From: Lentisphaerota bacterium
GTDB taxonomy: Bacteria; Verrucomicrobiota; Lentisphaeria; Oligosphaerales; JABHEG01
Reading direction: 5' to 3'
DNA length: 64,000 nt
NCBI GenBank assembly: GCA_018676675.1
Contig: JABHEG010000222.1
Span: forward strand, 1 to 64,000
The translations under genes were made by a program, and so were the position numbers. The stretch's first letter is position 1. Each line of letters opens with the position of its first letter. The notes beneath the pieces were generated by a model. It made no database searches. It was not told the DNA's origin and was given only the letters and a program-made list of their open reading frames with translations. Below are positions 29,296 to 38,140 of the stretch, piece after piece.

Positions 29296-29515
29296 GAGCC
29301 GCGCACAGCGTAAGCAGTCTTCCCTGCCCGAACAGAGCCGCGACTTACGGGAGCGGTGCCCGAACAGAGCCGCACGTAGCGTAAGCGGTCCGCTCCCGTA
29401 AGTCGCGGCTCGGAAAGAGGGGGCAACTTCTTGGGAGCGCCGGTTCTCCATAGCCGCACTGCTCAATTCGAGCCGCGCACAACGCAAGCGGTCTTCCCTC
29501 CCGCAGGCAGGAAGA
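29296..29515. repeat. D-family repeats with a perfect 22-bp inverted repeat
   Basis: The gap 29287-29527 consists of three D modules (each around GCGTAAGCGGTC or a close variant). GAGCCGCGACTTACGGGAGC.. at 29335-29356 is exactly complementary to 29390-29411, with a 33-nt loop. It separates two convergent genes and could form a strong hairpin in either transcript. Confidence 0.85.
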
Positions 29516-29527
29516 ACCGTAGGGGCA

Positions 29528-30352
29528 TCACCCACTCAGCAAAGCCGTGAGCATTCTGAAATTGGCTTCCAGATCACAGATCTTCTCTGCCGGCGTGTCA
29601 CCGTGAGGCTTGGCCTCGTAGTTGAACGGGCCGGTGTAGCCGATCTCCTGCAGGGCCAGCATGAAGGCACGCCAGTCGATCACGCCTTCGCCCGGCATCC
29701 AGTGCTTCTCATCCACACCATCGTAGTCACTCAAATGGAGCGTGATGAGGCGGTCGCCCAAGCGGCGGACCACGTTCGGCAAATCAGCAAAACGATCCAT
29801 CAGATGGTTCACGTCCAGGCAGACACCGAACACCTCTTCAGAAAGACCTTCCAGAAGTGCCAGGAGTTCATCGACGGTGTTTCCCAGGCAGGTCCGCGGA
29901 AGCAACTCCACGGCAACCCGGATTCCGGATTCCCCGCAGCGGTCCGCCACGCTGGCCAGAGATTCTCGTGAACGTCGCAGCCGGGCCGGGCGTTCCGCAT
30001 CCGTTATCGGCTCAGTGCTGGCGTGAACCACGACCATCGGCGCGCCGAGCTCTTCAGCCAGAGCGATTGCTTCGACCAAGACGCCTCTCCCGATCTCACA
30101 CACGGCATCGTCCAGGCACGAGATATCCAGTCCCCCGCCGAATGGGCAATGCACGGTGGCGACCCGCACACCCGAGGTCGCCAGCATCCGACCAAGAACA
30201 GCTTTCCCCTCCGCAGGTCTCTCATCATCGAAAAAGCGGGCAGGCAGGACCTCTGCTGTCCTGACATCAGTCCCTTGGAGTACCCCCTCGTGCTCTGCGG
30301 TCAACGGCATCATTACGCTGTGCAGCGACACACCCAATTCCGGTTTGAACAT
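29528..30352 (-). CDS. Sugar phosphate isomerase/epimerase-like TIM barrel
   Basis: A 274-residue cytosolic protein of the xylose-isomerase-like superfamily. Typical metal-site segments are VAVELLPRTCLGNT (Glu), FGVCLDVNHLMD (Asp, His), TLHLSDYDGVDEKHWMPGEG (His, Asp) and GPFNYEAKPHG (Glu near the C-terminus). The family includes epimerases, isomerases and endonuclease IV relatives, so the reaction is not fixed. ATG at 30352 with GGAG upstream is preferred to the GTG at 30361. It follows the sialidase-like gene by 17 nt and is probably cotranscribed with it. Confidence 0.85.
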   Translation of the reverse strand: MFKPELGVSLHSVMMPLTAEHEGVLQGTDVRTAEVLPARFFDDERPAEGKAVLGRMLATSGVRVATVHCPFGGGLDISCLDDAVCEIGRGVLVEAIALAEELGAPMVVVHASTEPITDAERPARLRRSRESLASVADRCGESGIRVAVELLPRTCLGNTVDELLALLEGLSEEVFGVCLDVNHLMDRFADLPNVVRRLGDRLITLHLSDYDGVDEKHWMPGEGVIDWRAFMLALQEIGYTGPFNYEAKPHGDTPAEKICDLEANFRMLTALLSG

Positions 30353-30369
30353 AGTAACCACTCCTTCGT

Positions 30370-31596
30370 TTAGCAGAACCGGATCCGTGCAAGGAGCAAG
30401 TCACCGATGTACTGGATGCGATTGTAGGGCGAGTCGCCACGCGCGCAGTTCGCATAGAATGGCATCCCGTCCTCGTAGCCTTCGACCACCTGCTGCAGCC
30501 ATTCACCGGTGATCACCCAGGCCTCGTCTGAATCAACATTGAGGGTGCAGAAATTCCCCATACGTGCACCGTTTTCCGGGATGATGACGCGTTCGGTGTC
30601 CCGGACAATACACAGGCGTTCAGGGTCGACTTCGGCCATGAACAACGGGGCGCGATCTCGCACAACGCCGTTGCTCATCTCACTTCTTCGGGTATAGACG
30701 AGAAACAGGGCGTCGTCCCGGAGCAGCCAATGCTGTTGGGTGTTGTAGCTGCCCAGGTCCTGACCGTCATCGAACGTCCAGGGCTTTGGGGGTGAGAAGT
30801 CGAGGCCATCCGCAGAACCTGTGACATATCCACAGATGTCATTGCGAAGAGTCAGTAGGAAGCGTTCGCCACACTTCACGAGGGAAGGTTCGTGGAATCC
30901 TCGGACGTCATCGCAGGTGAGCACGCCTCCTCCGGCCACCGCCTGCATCGTCTCGCCATCCCACGTGAGCCGCAGAACGGCCGCGCGGCCGCGCGAATCA
31001 TCGCCGCCCACGGTCACGGGGCACAGAATCGAGCCGTCTGGAAGCTCGACCTTCTGGCACACGTCTGAGGTAAAGACCCGTCGGACCCCTTCCTCCGCAA
31101 ACAGCGATTGCCAGGCGATCCTCTCCCAAGGCGCGAAATCGCCGCGTTCAGGAATCCATCGGGAGTGGATCAGATCAGGAGTCAGAGCCAGTTTCCTGGC
31201 ACGGGGGGCCCACAAGGCATGTGTTTCTCCTTTGAGGCCGGGCGTCGGCAGCGTATCCTGCGTGAAGCACGTCCTGCCAATCATCAGGAGAGTGTCGCTG
31301 GCCTGGTGATGAAACGGTGACATCCACGGCTTCTCGAAGACATCCTCGCTCTGTGGATTGACCTGCAGGCTCTGGCTCTGGGCAGGATTGCTCCAGTGGG
31401 CTCCACAGTCGTGACTCCACGTGTAATGATGTGGCCCGATGTCCGAGCCGGTGAGCTGGCTGGCACAGACCATGGCCCGCGACACAGCCCCGTTCCGGCC
31501 GGCTGGGATCCGGGCCGCCGTCGGCTCAAACCAACACTCATTGCGGCGGCGACCGTGAAAGATCGTCTCAACCTGAACCGTGTAGTCGACAGCCAT
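30370..31596 (-). CDS. Sialidase-like (BNR) beta-propeller protein
   Basis: A 408-residue protein of the sialidase/neuraminidase superfamily without a signal peptide. An Asp-box is visible as YTWSHDCGAHW, preceded by a propeller start with an Arg (AARIPAGRNG). Later blades include GFHEPSLVKCGERFLLTLR and HWLLRDDALFLVYTRRS. Glycoside hydrolases and cytosolic phosphorylases of the five-bladed GH43/GH130 type look similar, so catalytic class is uncertain. GAGGAG precedes the ATG. With the isomerase-like gene downstream it forms a two-gene unit divergent from another isomerase-like gene. Confidence 0.7.
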   Translation of the reverse strand: MAVDYTVQVETIFHGRRRNECWFEPTAARIPAGRNGAVSRAMVCASQLTGSDIGPHHYTWSHDCGAHWSNPAQSQSLQVNPQSEDVFEKPWMSPFHHQASDTLLMIGRTCFTQDTLPTPGLKGETHALWAPRARKLALTPDLIHSRWIPERGDFAPWERIAWQSLFAEEGVRRVFTSDVCQKVELPDGSILCPVTVGGDDSRGRAAVLRLTWDGETMQAVAGGGVLTCDDVRGFHEPSLVKCGERFLLTLRNDICGYVTGSADGLDFSPPKPWTFDDGQDLGSYNTQQHWLLRDDALFLVYTRRSEMSNGVVRDRAPLFMAEVDPERLCIVRDTERVIIPENGARMGNFCTLNVDSDEAWVITGEWLQQVVEGYEDGMPFYANCARGDSPYNRIQYIGDLLLARIRFC

Positions 31597-31885
31597 TGAT
31601 CAGCTCCTCTATTATCGTCAACCACTCGCGCAGACAACCGAGTAGGCCGTGCGCCGTGGTACACCCTCGGAACGTGAACGCGAATGTCCGGAAAGCAACT
31701 CGGTATTCTCCAGACATTTCGCGTACCGTTTGCAGTCTTCTCGGCAATACTGGCATCAACACTCCGCCGGGCTAATGTGCTCCGGACGAGTTGCTGTGTG
31801 ACGTCAAGGAAAGTGACAGGGCACGACCTATTCCCGAGTCCGGCCCACAACGGCATGCTGGCTCCTGCCTGAGGCTGAAGATCTA
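31597..31885. other. Divergent intergenic region
   Basis: This 289-nt gap separates two divergent sugar-metabolism genes and must hold both promoters. It is noticeably less GC-rich than its surroundings. I see no clear -35/-10 pair with good spacing and no large palindrome. Confidence 0.4.
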
Positions 31886-32707
31886 ATGGAAATCCCACTC
31901 GGAATGTCGAGTCTCCTCTGGTACGACGAACCGGAGCTCATCCCCCACCTTCCGGCGCTGGACCAAGCCGGCGTTCGCCACATCGAGCTGCGCCGCCTTT
32001 CCCCGCATGTGAACCCCGCTTCTCCCTCTTCCGTCAACCAACTGAAGCGTGCGTTGCTGGACACGGGAATTGCGCTGCACTCCGTCCATCTCCCGACGGA
32101 GGTCACTCTGGCAATGTTTGGGGCGGACGACGTGTCCCGCCAACGAGGCGTCGCGGCGGCGAAGTCCGTTGCGGAGACCGCGACCACGCTCGGTGCCAAT
32201 GTCCTCGTGGCGCACGCAGGAGGACCGATAAGAGACGGCGACAATCGTGAGAAGCTGATCGAAGCCAGCGTTGAAGGCCTCTCAGACCTGTGCGCATTCT
32301 GCGGTCAGCTCGGTTTACCCGTGGCCATCGAGAATACCCTCCCGACCACACCACGAGTCGGCGACACGGTCCCGGAACTCGTGCAACTGGTCCAGCAATT
32401 CAAGGGCGATCATGTGGGTTATTGCCTCGACACCAGTCACGCCAACTTGAGCGGCAATGTCACAGATGCGGTGAGTCTGGTCGCGGACCGCCTGCTGACG
32501 CTACACGTCAGCGACAACGATGGTCACACAGACCAACATGCCCTCCCTTTCGACGGCACCATCGACTGGCCCGCATTCATGCAGGGCCTCAAACGGGCTC
32601 GGTACACCGGCGTATTCATGATGGAAGTGCGCGGTGGGCCACACCCGGAGCAGACCATCAGGAATGCAGCGTCCCGCATGAAGAAGCTCCTCGCCCTCAT
32701 TGATTGA
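31886..32707 (+). CDS. Sugar phosphate isomerase/epimerase-like TIM barrel
   Basis: A 273-residue cytosolic protein of the xylose-isomerase-like superfamily, paralogous to the product of 29528-30352. Metal-site segments are LPVAIENTLP (Glu), VGYCLDTSHANLSGN (Asp, His), TLHVSDNDGHTDQHALPFDG (His, Asp) and VFMMEVRGG (Glu). Such proteins often act on keto-sugars or inosose-like products. It is divergent from the sialidase-like pair and is followed by repeats, so it appears monocistronic. Confidence 0.87.
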   Translation: MEIPLGMSSLLWYDEPELIPHLPALDQAGVRHIELRRLSPHVNPASPSSVNQLKRALLDTGIALHSVHLPTEVTLAMFGADDVSRQRGVAAAKSVAETATTLGANVLVAHAGGPIRDGDNREKLIEASVEGLSDLCAFCGQLGLPVAIENTLPTTPRVGDTVPELVQLVQQFKGDHVGYCLDTSHANLSGNVTDAVSLVADRLLTLHVSDNDGHTDQHALPFDGTIDWPAFMQGLKRARYTGVFMMEVRGGPHPEQTIRNAASRMKKLLALID

Positions 32708-32805
32708 CACGTCCGGAGGTCGCCCCGGTCATGCCCTCTAATGCTACGACCTTCCTCCTGCCACTACAACTGGCCGAGGGGTCGCCGGATGGCACCGCCT
32801 GCCTT

Positions 32806-32825
32806 CTAAGTGGAATGCCACTTAG
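32806..32825. repeat. Short perfect palindrome
   Basis: CTAAGTGG and CCACTTAG pair perfectly across a 4-nt loop, 98 nt after the isomerase-like gene. It may be a weak terminator stem or an operator-like site; no T run follows. Confidence 0.5.
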
Positions 32826-32861
32826 TCGACTACACTTCCAGGCGGAGCCGGTCCGGGGCTC

Positions 32862-32958
32862 CCACATTGTGCGCTCTGCTAACGCGGGGAGGGGCTGCCA
32901 CGCCGCGACCCCACATTGTGCGCTCTGCTAACGTGGGAGGAACTGCCACGCCGCGACC
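32862..32958. repeat. Two-copy tandem repeat, unit 48-49 nt, in the gap 32708-33052
   Basis: Units at 32862-32910 and 32911-32958 differ at only about four positions. Each begins CCACATTGTGCGCTCTGCTA and ends GCCACGCCGCGACC. Two adjacent units without distinct spacers argue against a CRISPR array. The rest of the 345-nt gap holds the palindrome at 32806 and no recognisable gene. Confidence 0.85.
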
Positions 32959-33052
32959 CCATCCCCGAGAAGATCAACGGGCATTGGTCATGCCACGCGG
33001 GTTCGTCACAAGCGTGCCTTCCCTGGACACCTTCCCATCGTCCCAAGCTCCG

Positions 33053-35242
33053 TCAATCCTCTCTGAGCGGCGTCTTGTACCAATCGTCTCGCGGGTAGGC
33101 ACACCAAATCAGTTCACCATCACCCCGGAACGTGTTGGGTAACTCACCAATCAGGATGCGGGCGATTTCGACATACCGCAGAATCCGTCGGACAGTGGGC
33201 TGACGGATCCACACCACTGGACCTGAAGCACGCAGTTCACCTTGTCCCCGCCGCACCCAGACACCCTCCGCGTTCTGCGCTGCGATCTCCGCAGGGATCG
33301 TCTTCGCGAGCAGCGCGATCTCTCGGAGCATCGCCGCCTGGTCACGCGGAACACCGCTTGGTGGAGGCGGGGACCGCAACGCCTGCTCGACTCGTTGCAG
33401 CCGGCTCTCCGCATTGTAAGAGCGTTTTTCGGCATAGGTGGTCTTGACGCTGACCTTGCGGAACTGGGCCATCTGCTCGGGGTCATCACAGGCGAAGATC
33501 CTTCGCCCGTCAGCAACGATGGGGCGCCCCGTCTTGTGGTCGTACCAGTAGTAATGCTTGCCGTCGTCCGAGGCCGAGACCATCCATTCGAAGAAAGGCT
33601 TCACGGCTTCCAGGTACGCTTTGTCCCCGGTGACCCAGTAGGCTTGGCGCAAAGCGGAGTAAGCCCGGCTGGCGCCGGAACCGACACACATAGCGGGAGG
33701 CTCGTGCGCCCGGGCCCAGACCGGGTTGTTGTCCTTGTCATACTGCTCCGCCCAGCCGTATGTTGGCGGCCCGAGCCGGGCAGCGACAAACCAATCGGCA
33801 CAGCGGACAAAGGCGTCAAGGTACTTCCGCCCCTGAGTGAAATGCCACATCAGGAGCATGGTGGTCATGCCGTCGTTGCAGGCCAGATCGTTAATTTCTC
33901 CACCTTGCGGCTGCCCGCCATGGGTGACACCGATGCCTTTCTTAAGATCGAAACTGTGCGACCACGAACCGTTCGGATTCTGTGCCTTGAGATAGAATTC
34001 TCCCGCCTTCATCGCCGCTGCGAGATAGCGCTCCTCACCCGTCAGACGGTTCAGATAGAGCAACAGGTAAATGGGATGCGTCTGATTCTGGTCCTGCAAC
34101 TTGACCTTGCTCGCGTACGCGTCGGCCACGACGAAACCGCCGGGCCGAGAAAAGTACGAATGGTACCAGCTCCCCGACGCCATCTGAGCCGCACAGTAGG
34201 CATCGCCCATGCGTTCGCCCATCCGCAGATACCACGGCTCCCGCAGGACCTCGGAGCCATAGACGAGCCAGCAGGCGGCCGGCCCAACGTGCCCTTTGTC
34301 ATTCGAAACGAATTCCCGAGGCCAGATGAAATCTCGCGACCCCGTCGGGCTTGGGAGCAGGGTTGGCCACGTGTAGCAGTTGGCCCAGCCTCCGGTCTGG
34401 ACGCGCTCCATGAACCGGTACCAGCGACGTAGCGCCAGCTCTGCCTTTGCCAACAGCCCCAAATCAACGGCCGCGTGCGCCCGCGTGGCCTGTTCGCCGC
34501 GCTCAATCACCGTGATATCAGAGACGCGAACATGGTCGATCCAGCCCCCCAATGGCGCAAAGGACTGTCGATCGCTCCCTGAGCTCCCCAGCCAAAGCAC
34601 GAAAAACGATGTACGCGGAATGGGGCCGGCCAGTGTTCCTGTCACACCTTTCCCGTCCACGGCCAGCCAATGCTCGCCCGTCTGGCTGTCCCACGATACC
34701 AACACGTGGTGCCAGGCTGATGCTTCCAGCTTCCCTGGCGTGTAGATCAGCTCCTGATCAGGTCGAGCACGACGGTTGCCGCAGTGGTCCAGTACGAGCG
34801 CTCCATCCTTGCGTTTGTGCAGACGCAGCATCGGACGATCGGTTGGGGAATGCCCCTCGGCAGCGAGGAACCAGTGCTCCTTTCCGTCGCCCCAGATGTC
34901 CGTTCCGAGCGCGCTGCGAACCCAGAGCTCAATGGAGCCATGCCGTGAGTTGACGTTGGGCCCCGCACGGAAATGGGCGACAGACGCTGTCTTGGTCAGC
35001 TGTACGGCTTTGCCCCACTTCCCCCCAACGCCCGGAGCACCGCGATAGAGAACACCTGTCTCATCTCCCCAACCGAAGTCCGCATCCGAGCTCTCCTCGG
35101 AATCCAACGTCGCCAACAGCGATGTGTGTCGATCCGCCTCCGCCCGTGTGCGCCAGTCATAGGGCACGCGGAATGGCTCAGCTTGCGCGGCCGTGATACC
35201 GAAAATCCCCCCAAACGCCAAGGCCAGCAATCGTGTTCGCAT
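33053..35242 (-). CDS. Secreted LamG plus pectate-lyase-like alpha/alpha-toroid protein
   Basis: A 729-residue exported protein: signal peptide 1-20 (ends AAQA), a concanavalin/LamG domain at about 40-235 (HGSIELWVRS, ASAWHHVLVSWDSQTG, GWIDHVRVSD), then an alpha/alpha-toroid to about 560 with GSWYHSYFSRPGG, NGSWSHSFDL and NDLACNDGMTTMLLMW. The toroid resembles PL10-type pectate lyases and related unsaturated-glycan enzymes. The tail of about 130 residues is basic and of unknown role. The ATG at 35242 follows AAAGGA; the open frame upstream to 35602 runs through tandem repeats and is not believed. Likely acts on pectic or uronic-acid glycans. Confidence 0.72.
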   Translation of the reverse strand: MRTRLLALAFGGIFGITAAQAEPFRVPYDWRTRAEADRHTSLLATLDSEESSDADFGWGDETGVLYRGAPGVGGKWGKAVQLTKTASVAHFRAGPNVNSRHGSIELWVRSALGTDIWGDGKEHWFLAAEGHSPTDRPMLRLHKRKDGALVLDHCGNRRARPDQELIYTPGKLEASAWHHVLVSWDSQTGEHWLAVDGKGVTGTLAGPIPRTSFFVLWLGSSGSDRQSFAPLGGWIDHVRVSDITVIERGEQATRAHAAVDLGLLAKAELALRRWYRFMERVQTGGWANCYTWPTLLPSPTGSRDFIWPREFVSNDKGHVGPAACWLVYGSEVLREPWYLRMGERMGDAYCAAQMASGSWYHSYFSRPGGFVVADAYASKVKLQDQNQTHPIYLLLYLNRLTGEERYLAAAMKAGEFYLKAQNPNGSWSHSFDLKKGIGVTHGGQPQGGEINDLACNDGMTTMLLMWHFTQGRKYLDAFVRCADWFVAARLGPPTYGWAEQYDKDNNPVWARAHEPPAMCVGSGASRAYSALRQAYWVTGDKAYLEAVKPFFEWMVSASDDGKHYYWYDHKTGRPIVADGRRIFACDDPEQMAQFRKVSVKTTYAEKRSYNAESRLQRVEQALRSPPPPSGVPRDQAAMLREIALLAKTIPAEIAAQNAEGVWVRRGQGELRASGPVVWIRQPTVRRILRYVEIARILIGELPNTFRGDGELIWCAYPRDDWYKTPLRED

Positions 35243-35393
35243 CCCGTTCCTTTCTCCTCTCCTTGTACGGTGGGCAGCCCTTCTCTCCAGCAGGGCAAGC
35301 CCTCTGACCGCTACCCCCGGAAGCCGCCCGACGGCAGCATACCGGCAAGAGACGCCGTTTTCTGTATAGTACGGTGAGCGGCCCCCGATCGCC

Positions 35394-35474
35394 AGGAGAA
35401 GATGCCGCCCGGAGGGCCGTGCGGCGTACAAGCAGGAGGAAGATGCCGCCCGGGAGGCCGTGCGGCATACAAGC
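35394..35474. repeat. Two-copy tandem repeat, unit 40-41 nt
   Basis: Units at 35394-35433 and 35434-35474 both read AGGAG..AAGATGCCGCCCGG and end TACAAGC. A third, degenerate unit lies near 35318-35350. They fill the gap between a gene start and the 3-prime end of the VIT/VWA operon. Confidence 0.8.
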
Positions 35475-35489
35475 AGGAGACGGCGGCGC

Positions 35490-37706
35490 CTATCTCCCCT
35501 GAACCGTGGTCTCGTAGCGAACACCGTGTGGCACTGGAACGGGGACCTTGACTGTGGTGCCGTGGTCTCCGGCCGTGCGCTCCGTGCTGTCCACAGCCAC
35601 AAACGCGGTGTAGCCGCAGAGCACGGAACTCTCGACCGATGTCTTGATCATGACGGATCTGAGCTCGTTCGAGCCCATGACGATCTCCTCGTCGGCCAAT
35701 GCCTGGAGCTTGCGACGCGCCCAGACGCCAGCGATGCCCGGGTGGTTCTGTTCTCGTCCGCCCCCCGCCGCCACTGCGAAACTGACTCGGCGATCCCCGA
35801 GCATCCCACTGACCTCAATCCTCTCAGGGAGTCGTCCCCGGTAGCGGCCAACCACGACCACGGGCTTGCCGACGTAGAGATGCGGAATCCGCCGAGGATA
35901 GACATCACGCACATCCATCCCGCCCCAGTGAATGCGGACATCGCGAAGGGCCGGACGTGCGGCCTTCGCGTAGAAGCGATCCACCGCCCTGGACGGACTC
36001 TCATCCAGAGTAATGATCTCGGCTTCCCCCTGACCAAACCGCGCCATACTGGTCAGCAGGTAACGGTTCACAGATGAGCCCACACCAAACGAGAAGATGC
36101 GTGAAGATCCCAGGCGTTCCTGGATGGCGCCCAGGATTTCGCTCTCGTTGCCGATGAAGCCATCGGTCATGAAACTGACAATCCGGACGCGCCGGGGGTC
36201 GTGAGCGAAATCCAGGGCGGCTTTGATGCCCTCAATCATCATCGTCCCGCCGCCACCTTTGAGATGCTTCAGATAGCGCACCCCCCTGCGAACGTTCTCC
36301 GCGGTCGCCGGGACGGGATCCGCTCCCAGCTTCGAGGCATTGCTGGAGAACCGAATGATCTGAAACGTGTCGTCCTTGCCCAGCGACTTCAGACAACGCA
36401 CCATGGCCTCCTTTGCCTTGGCCAGTGGCCAGCCATTCATGCTGCCGGAGCAGTCCACCACGAAGACCATCTCACGCGGAGCCCGGGGGAGCTTCTTCTC
36501 GGATTTTGGAGGCTCGATGAGCAATGCGAACGTATTCTCTTCCCCGTCGGCATGGGTCAGGACGGTCCCCTTCGGCTCGTTCTCAGCCAGACGATAGCGA
36601 ATGACGATGTCGCGATTGGGGATGCGGTCATTCGGTGCCAGCACGAGGCGAGTCTGGGTTGGTGAAAGCTCCGAGGCGGCAAAGACATGCGTCGGCGAAC
36701 GGACATCGTGGATTGGCATTCCGGCCTCGATGTCGACCGTCAAACTGAGATCATGCGAGCTGAACGTCCCCGGCTTCAGGTAAGTGACTTCGGTCGACTG
36801 CCCGGATGTCCCGTCGGCCCCATGTGCCACGGCCCCCACACCATCGGTGGAGCCCGGCGGGTTGAATCGCGGGCCGACCACCGTCGGGAATACGAATTCA
36901 TACTCGCTGCCCACCTGATGTAACGTATGGAAATAGGTGAGCTGCACATCGATGTCATGCCCCGGCTCGATGTTGGCCACACGTTGCGTGAAGATGTTCG
37001 GACGTTCCTGGGTCAAGAGTGACGCACGGTACCCTTGACGTCGGGCTTCCTGATAAATGCGCTGCGCCTCCTCACGTTCGCGGATGATGCCGCGGATGCG
37101 TCGCTCCCCGATCACCATGATGAAATCCGTGACTGCCGCGTTCTCGGGCAGCGGGAAGACGTACACGGCCTCGATCTTCTCGGCAAACGGGTTGTGATAC
37201 TGTTGGGTCACGTCCACCGTGGCCACAAACGCCGAAATCTGGGCTTTCACATCCGTGTGCTTGAGCGGAAGAGGGACCTCCTTTTCCTCGTCCCCGATCT
37301 TGGCGGTCATGTGGGCCGTATCCTCGAGCTCCGATGTGCCTCCCTCGCGCTTCTCGACCACGAGGACCTCGTCCGGCCTCTGCGCTCCCGACGTACCTCG
37401 AGCCCGACTGCCTGTACCGAAAAGCCGTCCAAGATGCGGAACATCCCCCAGCACAGGCACACCAAGCCGAATCCCGCCGCTGGGCAAAGACGGCTGGTAT
37501 GATTCGGCAGGCAGGGGGCCTGCCGAGGCGGGGACGCAGTTGACCGTTCCTCCCGTGGACACCCACCCTTCGCTCTCAGCCGTTGGCTCCAGCGCCGGCT
37601 GAACATCCCTGACCAAGAAGGCCTGACGACTCTGACATCCCACAACAAGCACGGCTCCCACGATCCCGGATGCAACCATGCAGACAACCTGTGAACGCTT
37701 GCTCAT
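35490..37706 (-). CDS. VIT/VWA-domain lipoprotein
   Basis: A 738-residue exported lipoprotein; the lipobox is VVGC with Cys24. Residues 81-96 read LGVPVLGDVPHLGRLF, which closely resembles the conserved C-terminal motif of secretins. A VIT domain spans about 133-260 (AVYVFPLPENAAVTDFIM). A von Willebrand A domain spans about 395-560 with the MIDAS motif DCSGSMNG. The protein is like inter-alpha-trypsin inhibitor-type surface proteins of bacteria, which bind ligands or assemble complexes through the metal site. Its start overlaps the stop of the cohesin-like gene by 4 nt. It is the last gene of the anti-sigma operon, so a role in sensing or in being regulated by it is likely. Confidence 0.88.
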   Translation of the reverse strand: MSKRSQVVCMVASGIVGAVLVVGCQSRQAFLVRDVQPALEPTAESEGWVSTGGTVNCVPASAGPLPAESYQPSLPSGGIRLGVPVLGDVPHLGRLFGTGSRARGTSGAQRPDEVLVVEKREGGTSELEDTAHMTAKIGDEEKEVPLPLKHTDVKAQISAFVATVDVTQQYHNPFAEKIEAVYVFPLPENAAVTDFIMVIGERRIRGIIREREEAQRIYQEARRQGYRASLLTQERPNIFTQRVANIEPGHDIDVQLTYFHTLHQVGSEYEFVFPTVVGPRFNPPGSTDGVGAVAHGADGTSGQSTEVTYLKPGTFSSHDLSLTVDIEAGMPIHDVRSPTHVFAASELSPTQTRLVLAPNDRIPNRDIVIRYRLAENEPKGTVLTHADGEENTFALLIEPPKSEKKLPRAPREMVFVVDCSGSMNGWPLAKAKEAMVRCLKSLGKDDTFQIIRFSSNASKLGADPVPATAENVRRGVRYLKHLKGGGGTMMIEGIKAALDFAHDPRRVRIVSFMTDGFIGNESEILGAIQERLGSSRIFSFGVGSSVNRYLLTSMARFGQGEAEIITLDESPSRAVDRFYAKAARPALRDVRIHWGGMDVRDVYPRRIPHLYVGKPVVVVGRYRGRLPERIEVSGMLGDRRVSFAVAAGGGREQNHPGIAGVWARRKLQALADEEIVMGSNELRSVMIKTSVESSVLCGYTAFVAVDSTERTAGDHGTTVKVPVPVPHGVRYETTVQGR

Positions 37707-38140
37707 TTCCCTCGCTCTCCCTTCATTGGCTCAAGTGACAGATCGACCTCAATACGAGAACCTGTTGCGGTCCCCGCTGTAACAAGCTCAACGTTCAATT
37801 CCGGCACGGCCTTCCCCTCGACCTGCAGATGGAGTCTGGCCAGCCGAGCCTTCCCGGTCGGCAGATCTCTCACCGCAGAGAACGCCGCCAACGTGATCCG
37901 CCCCCCCGCCATTCCTTTGGGATCGTAGTGAGGGGGATCTACGAATGCAGCATGGTCCCCACCTTCGACGCCGACGACACGAACACGCCTGGCATCATAC
38001 CGGATGTCCACCTGGTAAGCAGCCAGTGGACGGTCGCCGGAATCGCTCCACAGATCCACGGCCACGAAGCGGACCTCAGGATCCGCTGCCCAGGTCGCCG
38101 CAACCACAAAGACACTCATGCAGGTCAGGAGACGTCTCAT
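37703..38140 (-). CDS. Exported cohesin-like protein
   Basis: A 145-residue protein with a signal peptide (1-18, ends TWA). The remaining 125 residues form one beta-sandwich with the cohesin pattern: AAYQVDIRYDARRVRVVGV near the start, a Gly-rich turn with Y and D (DPPHYDPKG), GRITLAAFS, then GKARLARLHLQVEG. Cohesins bind dockerins, and the gene just upstream encodes a dockerin, so the two may be partners. E-set or other cohesin-fold domains are an alternative. Overlaps both neighbours by 4 nt (ATGA), so all three are translationally coupled. Confidence 0.65.
   Translation of the reverse strand: MRRLLTCMSVFVVAATWAADPEVRFVAVDLWSDSGDRPLAAYQVDIRYDARRVRVVGVEGGDHAAFVDPPHYDPKGMAGGRITLAAFSAVRDLPTGKARLARLHLQVEGKAVPELNVELVTAGTATGSRIEVDLSLEPMKGERGK

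Noticed and set aside
32862-32958. Possible CRISPR fragment
   Set aside because: The two 48-49 nt units abut directly, without unique spacers, and there are no cas genes.
35243-35602. N-terminal extension of the LamG/lyase gene to 35602
   Set aside because: The extension crosses the tandem repeats and part of the VIT/VWA gene, and a proper signal peptide starts at 35242.
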